Of a DNA stretch of 64,000 bases, positions 19,095 to 27,033 are shown one piece after another. The position numbers and the translations under genes were made by a program. This stretch comes from Pigmentiphaga sp. NML080357 (GTDB lineage Bacteria > Pseudomonadota > Gammaproteobacteria > Burkholderiales > Burkholderiaceae_B): positions 558,001-622,000 of the forward strand of contig NZ_NINW01000049.1 in the NCBI RefSeq assembly GCF_002188465.1, given 5' to 3'. The notes below the pieces were generated by a model that was not told the DNA's origin, did not search any database, and was given only the letters and a program-made list of their open reading frames with translations. Position 1 is the first letter of the stretch. Each line of letters opens with the position of its first letter.

Positions 19095-19970
19095 ATGAGT
19101 GCAAGTCACTCGGTTCCCGGCAAGGAGGCGCCGTACTATTTCGTGCCGGCCCCGTCCATGCATCCCGCCACGGCAAGCCTGGCGTTGCTGTTCTTCCTCC
19201 TGGGCATGGCCCTGTGGGTCAACGGCGTGGGCGTCGGGCCATGGTTCGTGCTGGCGGGCGTGCTCGGCTTCCTGTTCGTGCTCTACCGCTGGTTCGGCGA
19301 TGCCATTGCCGAGTCCACCGGCGGGCTCTACAGCAAGCGCGTCGATGTCTCGTACCGCTGGAGCATGAGCTGGTTCATCTTCTCCGAGGTCATGTTCTTC
19401 GCGGCGTTCTTCGGCGCCCTGTTCTATGCCCGCGTGTACACCACGCCGTGGCTGTCCGATCTCGACAACAGGATGGTGCTGTGGCCCGACTTCACCGGCG
19501 TCTGGCCGAACACGGGTCCGGCCGGCACCATCGAGCCCTTCACGGCGATGGGACCCTTCTGGATCCCCACCATCAACACGGCCCTGCTGCTGACCTCGGG
19601 CGTGACGCTCACCATCTCGCACCACGCGCTGCTGGCCAACAACCGTGCCCGCGCCGCGCTCTGGCTCTTCATCACCATCCTGCTGGGCGCGATCTTCATG
19701 GGCTGTCAGGCCTATGAATATTTCCACGCGTACACCGAGCTGAACCTGAAGCTCACCTCGGGCGCCTTCGGCTCGACTTTCTACATGCTGACGGGTTTCC
19801 ACGGTTTCCACGTCACGATGGGCGCCATCATGCTGGCCGTGATGCTGCGCCGCCTGCTCCGGGGCGACTTCACGCCTACCCATCATTTCGGTTTCGAAGG
19901 CGCCGCCTGGTACTGGCACTTCGTCGACGTGGTGTGGCTGGGCCTGTACCTGTTCGTCTACTGGTTCTGA
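19095..19970 (+). CDS. ctaE: Cytochrome c oxidase subunit III
   Basis: A 291-residue subunit III with seven predicted membrane helices. Family marks include SWFIFSEVMFFAAFFGALFYAR, here split over TM3, the NTALLLTSGVTLTISHH segment, and the C-terminal GFHGFHVTMGAIML and WHFVDVVWLGLYLFVYW. It stabilises subunit I and supports proton uptake. The ATG at 19095 follows GAAGGAGAG. A strong terminator-like hairpin follows 14 bases after the stop and closes the ctaC-E group. Confidence 0.96.
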   Translation: MSASHSVPGKEAPYYFVPAPSMHPATASLALLFFLLGMALWVNGVGVGPWFVLAGVLGFLFVLYRWFGDAIAESTGGLYSKRVDVSYRWSMSWFIFSEVMFFAAFFGALFYARVYTTPWLSDLDNRMVLWPDFTGVWPNTGPAGTIEPFTAMGPFWIPTINTALLLTSGVTLTISHHALLANNRARAALWLFITILLGAIFMGCQAYEYFHAYTELNLKLTSGAFGSTFYMLTGFHGFHVTMGAIMLAVMLRRLLRGDFTPTHHFGFEGAAWYWHFVDVVWLGLYLFVYWF

Positions 19971-19984
19971 CAGGCGTTTCCTCG

Positions 19985-20024
19985 CGTCGCCCCCGCCCGT
20001 GGTCGGCGCGGGGTGCGACGTTTT
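19985..20024 (+). terminator. Rho-independent terminator after ctaE
   Basis: CGTCGC-CCCCGC pairs with GCGGGG-T-GCGACG (one bulged T), loop of 11 bases, then TTTT at 20021-20024. It sits just after the ctaE stop. The rest of the gap to 20242 shows no convincing gene. Confidence 0.65.
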
Positions 20025-20242
20025 GCCGTACCCGCGGCCCGAGGGGGTGGGGCAAAATAAGGGGTGGCGCAGTGGCCGCGGACCCCTTCTCGGCTGGCAG
20101 GCTGCCCGTTCCGATCTAGCCGTGTTCCGGTGCAACCCCACGAAACCCGCCAGCTCGCCCGATTTCCGGGGTAGGCAGGCGGATCCGGCCCGGCCGGTCC
20201 GTCGCGGCGGGGTTTCCCAGGGCACGCGCCGGGGCGCGCCGG

Positions 20243-20443
20243 TCACTTGAAGCCGCTGGCCTGTATCCAGCCCATCCAGTGGGCGAACAGCACGAACAGG
20301 AACAGCAGGACGGACAGGCCGATGCGCGCGGTAAGCGCATAGACCATGCGTTTGCTCTTGCCGGTGTCCTTCATCAGGAAAACGAGTGCCGAACCCAGAC
20401 TGTAAAGAATGCCGATGAAGGCTATGGCGACCACGAAGCGCAT
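20243..20443 (-). CDS. DUF2909 family small membrane protein
   Basis: A 66-residue protein with two membrane helices (VVAIAFIGILYSLGSALVFL and LSVLLFLFVLFAHWMGWI) joined by a basic loop (KDTGKSKRMVYALTAR). This fits DUF2909, often called a twin-transmembrane protein, usually found beside SURF1 in betaproteobacterial oxidase clusters. An AGGAGGAG site lies just upstream on the minus strand, supporting the ATG at 20443. It is divergent from SURF1 by 57 bases. No biochemical role is known. Confidence 0.8.
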   Translation of the reverse strand: MRFVVAIAFIGILYSLGSALVFLMKDTGKSKRMVYALTARIGLSVLLFLFVLFAHWMGWIQASGFK

Positions 20444-20500
20444 CGTATTTCTCCTCCTGCCTGGCATTATCGCAGGCGCGGGGAATTGACGGAGGCGGCC

Positions 20501-21280
20501 TTGGGTGCATCTCCCGCGGTGGCGCGCCGGCTCGGCCGCCGCAAGTCCTGGCTGGCGCTGGTGCTGCTGGCGGCGACGGTCGCGGCGACCGTGTCGCTCG
20601 GCCGCTGGCAGTTGGACCGGGCGGCGGAAAAGCGCGCGGTCCTGGCACAGGTCGAGGCGGGGCGCCAGCTGCCGCCGCTAAGGCTGGCACCGTCGCTGAC
20701 GGGGGACGAACTGGTGCCGTGGCGGCCGGCGCAGGCTTCGGGACATTGGCTGGCCGATCGCACGGTATTGCTGGAGAACCGCATGTCCGGCGGTCGCCCG
20801 GGGTTCTGGGTGGTGACGCCGCTGGCACTCGACCAGGGCGGTCCGGCCGGGGCGGTCGCGGTCTTGCGCGGCTGGCTGCCTCGCCCCATGCCGGACGGGC
20901 CGGTAGCCGTCGAGACGCCGTCCGGGCCGGTTACGGTGCGCGGCGTGCTGGTTCCGCACATTCCGCGCCTGCTCGACCTGGGCGCATTGGGTGGCCATCC
21001 GGAGCGCCTGTCGCCGGAATGGCCGGGCGAGGCCGGCGAGCCGCCTCGTGTGCAGAACCTGGAGCTGGAGCCTTACGCACAAGCGGCAGGGCTCGCGCTG
21101 TTGCCGGCCGTGCTCGAGCAGACCGAAGCGGCCGGGGACGGGCTGGTCCGTGATTGGGCGGGCCCGCCCACGAATATCGATACGCATCGCGGATACGCGC
21201 TGCAGTGGTTTTCCTTCGCGGCCATCGCCGCCATCGCATTTGGAGTCCTCCTTGTCCGAACCCTCCGCTCGACACGCTGA
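20501..21280 (+). CDS. SURF1 family cytochrome oxidase biogenesis protein
   Basis: A 259-residue SURF1/Shy1 protein with two membrane helices, one near each end (SWLALVLLAATVAATVSLG and ALQWFSFAAIAAIAFGVLL). Landmarks are LGRWQLDRAAEKRA, VLLENRMSGGRPGFWVVTPL and GWLPRP. SURF1 helps haem A delivery to subunit I. There is no close ATG; a TTG at 20501 with ACGGAGG 5 bases upstream is the best start, and a GTG at 20519 is the alternative. The 3' end overlaps the next gene by 29 bases. Confidence 0.85.
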   Translation: MGASPAVARRLGRRKSWLALVLLAATVAATVSLGRWQLDRAAEKRAVLAQVEAGRQLPPLRLAPSLTGDELVPWRPAQASGHWLADRTVLLENRMSGGRPGFWVVTPLALDQGGPAGAVAVLRGWLPRPMPDGPVAVETPSGPVTVRGVLVPHIPRLLDLGALGGHPERLSPEWPGEAGEPPRVQNLELEPYAQAAGLALLPAVLEQTEAAGDGLVRDWAGPPTNIDTHRGYALQWFSFAAIAAIAFGVLLVRTLRSTR

Positions 21281-21899
21281 CGCCCGGCGGTCCGCTCCTC
21301 CGAAGCGCTCCCTGTTCTCGCTGTACGCGGTGCTGGCGGTATGCGCGGCACCCGTCGTCGCGGCGGCCCTCGTCTATTTCCTCGACTGGCGCCCCGAGGG
21401 AGCCGGCACCAACTACGGCGACCTCGTCGAGCCCCAGCGCCCGGTTCCGGAAGCCTCGCAGCTGCAATTGACCGACCTGGACGGTACGCCGTTCGACCTG
21501 CGCAGCCTGACCGGCAAATGGGTGATGCTTGCCGCCGATGGCGGCGACTGCGGCGAAGACTGCGCCAAGAAGCTCTACATCATGCGCCAGACCCACGCCA
21601 GCACGGGCAAGAACGTGACGCGCATCGAACGCGTGTGGCTGATCCTCGACGACGAGCCGGTACCCACGATCGTGATCCGTGCCTATGAAGGCACGCACAT
21701 GGTGCGGGCGAATGCCGAGCAGGTGGCGCGTTTTCTGGCCCTGCCCGAAGGAGTGACCCCCACCGCGCAGGCGCTGCGGCAGCACATCTGGCTGATCGAT
21801 CCGCGCAACAACCAGATGCTGCGCTTTCCCGAGAATCCCGATCCCACGCAATTGCGCCAGGACATCGGCAAGCTGCTGCATGCGTCGCGCATAGGGTAG
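21252..21899 (+). CDS. Membrane-anchored SCO/thioredoxin-like protein of the oxidase cluster
   Basis: A 215-residue protein with an N-terminal membrane anchor (SLFSLYAVLAVCAAPVVAAA) and a periplasmic domain that reads like a shortened SCO fold: LTDLDGTPFDLRSLTGKWVML, then DCGEDCAKKLYIMRQ, where a CxxxC pair sits in the SCO copper-binding position. The distal SCO His was not found, so copper binding is uncertain. It lies between SURF1 and ctaA, inside the biogenesis genes. The start is a TTG at 21252 with TGGAG upstream. Usually annotated only as a hypothetical transmembrane protein. Confidence 0.7.
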   Translation: MSEPSARHADARRSAPPKRSLFSLYAVLAVCAAPVVAAALVYFLDWRPEGAGTNYGDLVEPQRPVPEASQLQLTDLDGTPFDLRSLTGKWVMLAADGGDCGEDCAKKLYIMRQTHASTGKNVTRIERVWLILDDEPVPTIVIRAYEGTHMVRANAEQVARFLALPEGVTPTAQALRQHIWLIDPRNNQMLRFPENPDPTQLRQDIGKLLHASRIG

Positions 21900-21904
21900 G
21901 CGAG

Positions 21905-22957
21905 ATGGAAACGGTACAGCCGTCCGCGGACCGGACCGCCCGCATACGGGCCCGCTATGCCAAGCTCGTAGCGGTCACCATGTTCCTGACCTTCGACCTC
22001 ATCATGTTCGGCGCCTTCGTGCGGCTCACCGATTCGGGGCTCGGCTGCCCCGACTGGCCGGGCTGCTACGGCAAGGCCTCGCCCATCGGCGCCCTGCATG
22101 ACATCCACGCCGCCGCGGCGGCCATGCCCGAGGGACCGGTTACACTATCGAAGGCCTGGATAGAAATGGTCCACCGCTACGCGGGCACCTTGCTGGGCAT
22201 CCTGATCATCGCGATCGTGGTGATGGCATGGCGCCATCGCAAGGCGCTCGCGCAGTCGCCCTGGCTGGCAACGGTGATCCTGCCCGCCGTCTGCCTGCAA
22301 GGCGCCTTCGGGGCATGGACGGTCACCCACTTGCTCATGCCGGCCGTCGTCACGGCGCATCTGCTGGGAGGCATCAGCCTGCTGGCGCTGCTGACCTGGC
22401 TATCGGCCAGGCAGACGGTGCTGCCCGACATTCCGGGGGAAGCCGGCAGATGGTGGGGGTACGCCGCCTTCGGCCTGGCGCTGCTCTATACCCAGCTGGC
22501 GCTGGGCGGCTGGGTCAGCACCAATTACGCGGCCCTGGCCTGCATGGATTTTCCGACCTGCCACGGGCAGTGGGTGCCGGAGATGGATTTCCACGGCGGC
22601 TACTCGATCCTGCGTGCGCTGGGCGAGCTGCCTTCGGGCGAGATCATCTCGCAGAGCGCGCTGACCGCGATCCACTGGACGCATCGCAACTTCGCGTTCG
22701 TGGTGCTGGTCTATCTGGGTTGGCTGGCGCTCAAGCTGCGCCGCTACGATGGCCTCAGGGGGCCGTCGCACGCGCTGCTGGCCATGCTGGGCGTGCAGCT
22801 TCTTACGGGGTTGACCAGCATTTTCCTGCAATGGCCTATAGTGATTGCCGTGCTGCATAACGGCGGAGCCGCCGTCCTGACCGTTCTGTGCGTGACGCTG
22901 CTGGTCAGGCTGTCGCGGGTCCGACGCGCGCCCGATTACCGTGCGCGCGCTTTTTGA
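21905..22957 (+). CDS. ctaA: Haem A synthase (COX15/CtaA family)
   Basis: A 350-residue, eight-helix membrane enzyme that oxidises the methyl group of haem O to make haem A. Family motifs: FGAFVRLTDSGLGCPDWPG near the start, MVHRYAGTLLG with a haem-ligand His, and a second His in IHWTHRNFAF. It starts 5 bases after the preceding stop and ends 15 bases before ctaB, so SURF1 through ctaB look like one operon. It completes the cofactor needed by the ctaD product. Confidence 0.94.
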   Translation: METVQPSADRTARIRARYAKLVAVTMFLTFDLIMFGAFVRLTDSGLGCPDWPGCYGKASPIGALHDIHAAAAAMPEGPVTLSKAWIEMVHRYAGTLLGILIIAIVVMAWRHRKALAQSPWLATVILPAVCLQGAFGAWTVTHLLMPAVVTAHLLGGISLLALLTWLSARQTVLPDIPGEAGRWWGYAAFGLALLYTQLALGGWVSTNYAALACMDFPTCHGQWVPEMDFHGGYSILRALGELPSGEIISQSALTAIHWTHRNFAFVVLVYLGWLALKLRRYDGLRGPSHALLAMLGVQLLTGLTSIFLQWPIVIAVLHNGGAAVLTVLCVTLLVRLSRVRRAPDYRARAF

Positions 22958-22972
22958 TGTTCCGGGTTCCTC

Positions 22973-23857
22973 ATGGATAGCATTAGCGTGTCTACCGTCG
23001 GTTTGCGTCTTCGGCAATATTGGGTGCTCACCAAGCCCCGGGTAAGCCAGCTGGCCGTATTCTGTGCGGTGATCGGCATGTTCCTCGCCACGCCCGCGGT
23101 GCCGCCGTGGCGCACCGTGGTGGCGGCGACGATCGGCATCTGGCTGCTCGCGGCCGCGGCTTTCGCCATCAACTGCCTGATCGAAGAACAGATCGACGCC
23201 CGCATGGCGCGCACCGCCCATCGGCCCAGCGCGCGGGGCGACATCGGCGCCCTGCAGATCATCGCGATGTCGGGCGTGGTCGGCGGGCTCGGCATGCTGG
23301 TGCTCTACACCCTGGTCAATCCGCTCACCATGTGGCTGACCTTCGCCACGTTCGTCGGCTATGCCGTCATCTACACCGTGATCCTCAAGCCGCGCACGCC
23401 GCAGAACATCGTCATTGGCGGGCTGTCCGGCGCGATGCCGCCCGCGCTGGGGTGGGCGGCGGTGGCCAACAGCGTACCGGCCGAAGCCTGGCTGCTGGTG
23501 TTGATCATCTTCATCTGGACTCCGCCGCATTTCTGGGCGCTGGCGCTGTACCGCACCAAGGACTACGAGAACGCCGGATTGCCCATGCTGCCGGTCACGC
23601 ATGGGCAGAAGATCACGCGCCTGCATATCCTGCTGTATTCGGTGGCGCTGTTCGCCACCTCGGTGCTGCCGTACGTCATCCGCATGAGCGGCCTGGTCTA
23701 CCTGGTGAGCGCCGTGGCGCTGGGCGCGGTGTTCGTGGGCTATGCCTGGAAGCTCTACCGCCAGTACAGAGACGACCTGGCCCGCCGGCTGTTCCGGTTC
23801 TCGATTTTGTACCTGGCGCTCTTGTTTGCCGCGCTGCTGGTCGACCATTGGCTATAG
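22973..23857 (+). CDS. ctaB: Protohaem IX farnesyltransferase (haem O synthase)
   Basis: A 294-residue UbiA-type prenyltransferase with about eight or nine helices. The two Asp-rich regions are visible in altered form: [19 protein letters not shown] near residue 65 (the family motif has an N/DxxxDxxxxRT pattern) and the second loop around [28 protein letters not shown] marks the start. It attaches a farnesyl group to haem B, giving haem O for CtaA. Located directly after ctaA and before the SCO gene. Confidence 0.94.
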   Translation: MDSISVSTVGLRLRQYWVLTKPRVSQLAVFCAVIGMFLATPAVPPWRTVVAATIGIWLLAAAAFAINCLIEEQIDARMARTAHRPSARGDIGALQIIAMSGVVGGLGMLVLYTLVNPLTMWLTFATFVGYAVIYTVILKPRTPQNIVIGGLSGAMPPALGWAAVANSVPAEAWLLVLIIFIWTPPHFWALALYRTKDYENAGLPMLPVTHGQKITRLHILLYSVALFATSVLPYVIRMSGLVYLVSAVALGAVFVGYAWKLYRQYRDDLARRLFRFSILYLALLFAALLVDHWL

Positions 23858-23917
23858 GGCACCGCTCCCCAGCAGTACGCCAGTAACCGTCGCTTTATCT
23901 GCCTGCCGAGGATATTC

Positions 23918-24520
23918 ATGACTGCCGATTTTCGCGTTTCCCGCCGTTTCGTCCTGCGCAGCGGGGCCGCCGCGATCGCAGCGGCCTTGCTCGCCGCCTG
24001 CGGAAAGAAGCCGTCGTTCAACAGCACCGACGTGAGCGGATCGGATCTCGGAACGGATCTGTCGTTGACCGACTTCAACGGCAACCCCCGGACCCTGCAG
24101 GACTTCAAGGGCAAGGTGCTGGTGGTGTTCTTCGGCTTCGTGCAGTGCCCCGACGTTTGCCCGACGGCCCTGGCCGAGTTCAAGCAGGTGAAGAACCAGC
24201 TCGGCCAGGACGGCGAGCGGCTGCAGGTGGTGTTCGTCACGGTCGACCCCGAGCGGGATACGCCGGAAATCCTGCGTGAGTACGTCACCCAGTTCGATCC
24301 CAGCTTCCTCGGCTTGCGCGGCGATGCCGACGCGACCGCCCGCGTGGCCAAGTCGTTCAAGGTGTTCTATGCCAAGGTGCCCGGCAAGGAACCCGGTTCC
24401 TACACCGTGGACCATACCGCCGGCGTCTACATCTACGACCCCGAAGGCCACCTGCGCCTCTTCGCCCGCCACAACACCGGCGCCGAAGCCCTGACCAGCG
24501 ACATCCGGCAGCTGCTGTAG
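23918..24520 (+). CDS. SCO1/SenC copper chaperone, lipoprotein with a twin-arginine signal
   Basis: A 200-residue SCO protein for CuA assembly of subunit II. The copper site is complete: CPDVC (CxxxC) near residue 75 and the His of VDHTAGVYIYDP. The N-terminus reads SRRFVLRSGAAAIAAALLAAC: a twin-arginine pair followed by a lipobox, so it is probably exported by Tat as a lipoprotein. The gene ends the cta biogenesis operon (61 bases after ctaB) and is followed directly by GC-rich repeats. Confidence 0.92.
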   Translation: MTADFRVSRRFVLRSGAAAIAAALLAACGKKPSFNSTDVSGSDLGTDLSLTDFNGNPRTLQDFKGKVLVVFFGFVQCPDVCPTALAEFKQVKNQLGQDGERLQVVFVTVDPERDTPEILREYVTQFDPSFLGLRGDADATARVAKSFKVFYAKVPGKEPGSYTVDHTAGVYIYDPEGHLRLFARHNTGAEALTSDIRQLL

Positions 24521-24800
24521 GGGGGGAAGTCCACCCCCTTGCGGCCTTCGGCCGCTCCCCCTCAAGGGGGCGGCCCTAGCGGACCGGAAGGGAAGTCCAC
24601 CCCACGGGGCCTGTGGCCCCGCCCCTCAAGGGGCATCCGACTCCGCCGGTCCCTTCGGCTTGCTGCCAATGTGGCAAAAAGACGCCGCCCCTCGCCAGCC
24701 TGGTTGTACCCCAGGGCACAGCGGATCCGGCTTTGCCGGTCCGCCAGTGCCGCCCCCTTGAGGGGGACGCGCGAAGCGCGGAGGGGGTGGGCTTTCTCCC
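24521..24800. repeat. Composite GC-rich palindromic repeat block
   Basis: About 280 bases without a gene. 24534-24572 is an inverted block (CCCCCTTG / CGGCCTTCGGCCG / CAAGGGGG) that recurs in reverse at 37948-37987. 24721-24756 holds a stem-loop, GCGGATCCGGC-TTT-GCCGGTCCGC, followed by CAGTGCCGCCCC; the same 36 bases recur at 48364-48399 and, reversed, at 45902-45937. More weakly palindromic CCCCTCAAGGGG units lie between. No open frame here looks coding. Confidence 0.75.
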
Positions 24801-24802
24801 AT

Positions 24803-24831
24803 AAAAAAACGGGACACCGTGAGGTGTCCCG
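24803..24831 (-). terminator. Stand-alone terminator on the minus strand
   Basis: CGGGACACC (24810-24818) pairs perfectly with GGTGTCCCG (24823-24831) around a GTGA loop; the A run at 24803-24809 is a U tract on the minus strand. No protein gene on that strand ends here, and the rpoH transcript is already terminated at 25097-25129, so it probably ends a separate short RNA. Confidence 0.75.
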
Positions 24832-24950
24832 TCAACATATCCGCCTCAAGTGGGGGGGAGGGAGGAGAAAAGCAGAGGCGGACGTATCGGCTGGTACCGG
24901 CAAACTGCGCCGGAAGAAACGTCGAAGCGGGGGGAAGCCCGACGTTCCGA
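24803..24950 (-). ncRNA. Candidate small RNA with two C-rich hairpin loops
   Basis: Reading the minus strand from about 24950 down to 24803: a hairpin with a 7-base perfect stem AACGTCG/CGACGTT (24918-24924 with 24940-24946) presents a loop with six consecutive C; a second hairpin with an 8-base perfect stem (24840-24847 with 24875-24882) presents a long loop containing CUCCUCCCUCCCCCCC; then comes the terminator. Loops of this type can pair with Shine-Dalgarno sequences. The layout resembles anti-Shine-Dalgarno RNAs with exposed C-rich loops known in other proteobacteria. The 5' end and promoter were not identified. A 130-codon open frame on this strand has no coding character. Confidence 0.5.
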
Positions 24951-25087
24951 CGCGCAAGGCGTTGCACCCACGCGCGTCCCACCTGATGGTTAGGTTCCAT
25001 TAAGCTCCAGAAGTTCACGCGCTACCCGTGGTTTCACGTAAATTTCCGCCAGATGCGTAACGAAACGTGACGATTGCCAGGTGCCCG

Positions 25088-25129
25088 AAAACAAAAGGCG
25101 GTTTCCGGGAGATTTTCCCGGAAACCGCC
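25088..25129 (-). terminator. Terminator of rpoH
   Basis: A 14-base perfect stem (25097-25110 with 25116-25129) around a 5-base loop, followed on the minus strand by a U-rich tract (A-rich AAAACAAAA at 25088-25096 on the plus strand). It lies 29 bases past the rpoH stop. Confidence 0.85.
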
Positions 25130-25157
25130 CTGCGACGGTAGAGCGCAACGCTGGGGA

Positions 25158-26069
25158 TCAGGCGTACTCGGCCAGTGCGCCACGCATCTTGGTCATGGCG
25201 CGCGCCTCGATCTGGCGGATGCGTTCCGCGGAGACGCCGAATTCGTCGGCCAGTTCCTGCAGCGTGGCGCCACCTTCGTCCTTCAGCCAGCGCGCCTCGA
25301 TGATGCGGCGCGAGCGGTCGTCCAGGCTTTCCAGGGCGTGTTGCAGCCCGTGGCCATGGAGTTCGTCGCGACGGCGTTCTTCCAGGATGGAGCTCGGCTC
25401 GTGCTGGCCTTCGTCCGATAGATAGGCGATGGGCGCAAACTCGGTCTCGCCGTCGTCGGTGCGTCCTTCGAGGGCCATGTCCTGGCCCGAGAGCCGGACT
25501 TCCATTTCCGTCACGTCTTGCGGACGCACGTTCAGGCTGGCGGCGATTTCCTCCACCTGCTCGGGCGTGAGCGCATGGCTGTCCGGTTTGAGGCTGCGCA
25601 GGTTGAAGAACAGCTTGCGCTGGGCCTTGGTGGTGGCCACCTTGACCAGGCGCCAGTTCTTCAGGATGTATTCGTGGATTTCGGCCTTCACCCAGTGGAT
25701 GGCGAACGAAACCAGCCTTACGCCGCGGTTGGGGTCGAAGCGCTTGACGGCCTTCATCAGGCCGACGTTGCCTTCCTGGATCAGGTCCGCATGCGGCAGG
25801 CCGTAGCCCAGGTACTGCCGGGCGATGGCGACCACCAGGCGCAGGTGCGACAACACCAGCTCGCGGGCGGCGTTCAGGTCCTGCTTTTCTTGATAGCGCT
25901 GGGCCAGCTCGTGTTCCTGCTCGGCGGTGAGCACGGGCAGGCGGTTGACGGCGCCGATATAGGCTTCGATCGTGCCAAGCGCGCCAGGGTTGGCAATGGC
26001 AAGTGCCAGCGCGCCGGGGCCGCTTGTGGCGGGAACTAGGGCGTTGGACTGATTCGACGAACGTTTCAT
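25158..26069 (-). CDS. rpoH: RNA polymerase sigma factor RpoH (sigma-32)
   Basis: A 303-residue heat-shock sigma factor. Visible are region 2 (LVLSHLRLVVAIARQYLGYGLPHADLIQEGNVGL, here described in part, and FDPNRGVRLVSFAIHWVKAEI), the RpoH box (QRKLFFNLRSLK) that separates it from RpoD, and region 4 (LQELADEFGVSAERIRQIEARA). The ATG at 26069 is preceded on the minus strand by GGAGGTAAG and gives the normal length; a longer open frame upstream runs through the CIRCE element and is not used. It directs transcription of chaperone and protease genes. A perfect CIRCE upstream points to additional control by HrcA. Confidence 0.95.
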   Translation of the reverse strand: MKRSSNQSNALVPATSGPGALALAIANPGALGTIEAYIGAVNRLPVLTAEQEHELAQRYQEKQDLNAARELVLSHLRLVVAIARQYLGYGLPHADLIQEGNVGLMKAVKRFDPNRGVRLVSFAIHWVKAEIHEYILKNWRLVKVATTKAQRKLFFNLRSLKPDSHALTPEQVEEIAASLNVRPQDVTEMEVRLSGQDMALEGRTDDGETEFAPIAYLSDEGQHEPSSILEERRRDELHGHGLQHALESLDDRSRRIIEARWLKDEGGATLQELADEFGVSAERIRQIEARAMTKMRGALAEYA

Positions 26070-26095
26070 AAACGGCTTACCTCCATGCAAGAAGG

Positions 26096-26122
26096 TTAGC
26101 ACTCCGGGGCAAAGAGTGCTAA
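26096..26122 (-). promoter_or_regulatory. CIRCE element (HrcA operator) upstream of rpoH
   Basis: TTAGCACTC-N9-GAGTGCTAA, an exact match to the CIRCE consensus with the correct 9-base spacer, centred about 40 bases upstream of the rpoH ATG. HrcA binds CIRCE and represses heat-shock genes until heat removes it. Promoter hexamers of rpoH could not be fixed with confidence. Confidence 0.88.
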
Positions 26123-26312
26123 TCGGTCTTTTTGATGACGTCGATAGAACAAGCTGATGGCTGTGCAGTGCAGCAAGGAAGCGCACCCGCGTCCGCAAAT
26201 ACTTCTATCGTGCCGGCGGGCGGGGCGGAGCGACGCAATCAGGGTCTCATGCTGCATAGACCATGAAATCGGCGTATCGTTCGCGGAAATCAGCAACTTC
26301 CGTACCTTCGGC

Positions 26313-26333
26313 ATTGGTGCGTCCCTAATTAAT
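26313..26333 (+). repeat. Left copy of a repeat flanking the RAYT-like gene
   Basis: TGGTGCGTCCCTAATTAAT ends immediately before the ATG of the RAYT-like gene. A near copy, TGGTGCGTCCCTTATTTAAT, lies just after the gene at 27044-27063. Such flanking sequences may be what remains of the gene's mobilisation. Confidence 0.55.
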
Positions 26334-26334
26334 C

Positions 26335-27024
26335 ATGGCTCGTCTTCCCCGCTTGTACGCCCCGGACCTTCCGCATCTCGCCCAGGCCCGGTTCACCGTT
26401 CCCTTGTCGGCGGGCGGCGAGGGCGGCGCCATGCTGGACCAGGTCGCATCCTGGGCGGTAGCCGACGCAAAGCAGTACGGAGTCGCCGTCCACGGATGGA
26501 CGCTTACTTTCGACCAGTTGCTGCTGCTGGCTACCCCGGCGGGGCCCAATGGCATTTCCAGCCTGGTCCAGTCGCTGGGCCGCCGGCTGGCCGCGCGTCT
26601 GCATATCGGCCGGGTGTTCGCGGGCAGGTTCCGCTCCACGCTGGTGGAGCCCGGCGCATGGGTCCTGCCCAGCCTGATCTGGCTGGAGACGGCGCCGCTG
26701 CGCCAGGGGTTGGCGGCGGATGCCGAACTCTGGCGCTGGTCGTCGGCCGCCGCCCACATGGGTGCGGCGCCGGGCGGCTCGCTGCAGGACCACGCCGACT
26801 ACTGGGCTTGCGGCAATACGCCGTTCGATCGCCAGGCCAATTATCGCGCGATGGTGCTGGAAGGGCTGCCCGCGGCCACGTCGGCACGCATCGAACAGGC
26901 ATTGCATGGCCAATGGGCGCTGGGCGGGCCGGCTTTCGTGCAGGGCCTGGAAGCGACCAGCAGCCGCCGACCTGCCGCCGCCAAGCGCGGCCGGCCGCGC
27001 AAGACGCCGGCCGCGGCCGAATAG
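26335..27024 (+). CDS. RAYT (REP-associated transposase)-like protein lacking catalytic residues
   Basis: A 229-residue protein that follows the Y1/REP-associated transposase pattern: opening MARLPRLYAPDLPHLAQARF, a later RVFAGRFRSTLVEPG and WLETAPLRQGLAADAELWRWSSAAAHMG (corresponds to the usual ENPVRAGLV-WSSYRAH region). The catalytic elements are gone: the HUH motif (MPNHVHLL) is LTFDQLLL (residues 57-64), and the nucleophilic Tyr after RR is Leu85. A C-terminal AT-hook-like KRGRPRK remains. The frame is intact, so it is either a decayed but unbroken relic or a domesticated DNA-binding protein. Similar MARLPRL-type proteins are, as I recall, common in betaproteobacteria and are annotated as transposases. 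Confidence 0.72.
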   Translation: MARLPRLYAPDLPHLAQARFTVPLSAGGEGGAMLDQVASWAVADAKQYGVAVHGWTLTFDQLLLLATPAGPNGISSLVQSLGRRLAARLHIGRVFAGRFRSTLVEPGAWVLPSLIWLETAPLRQGLAADAELWRWSSAAAHMGAAPGGSLQDHADYWACGNTPFDRQANYRAMVLEGLPAATSARIEQALHGQWALGGPAFVQGLEATSSRRPAAAKRGRPRKTPAAAE

Positions 27025-27033
27025 CCGCCAAAA

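Noticed and set aside
20279-20500. Extended SURF1 start upstream of 20501
   Set aside because: The added residues overlap the DUF2909 gene and its ribosome site in antisense and do not look like a signal or membrane segment.
24626-25018. 130-codon minus-strand frame over the small RNA region
   Set aside because: It crosses the hairpins, terminator and repeats and has no coding signature.
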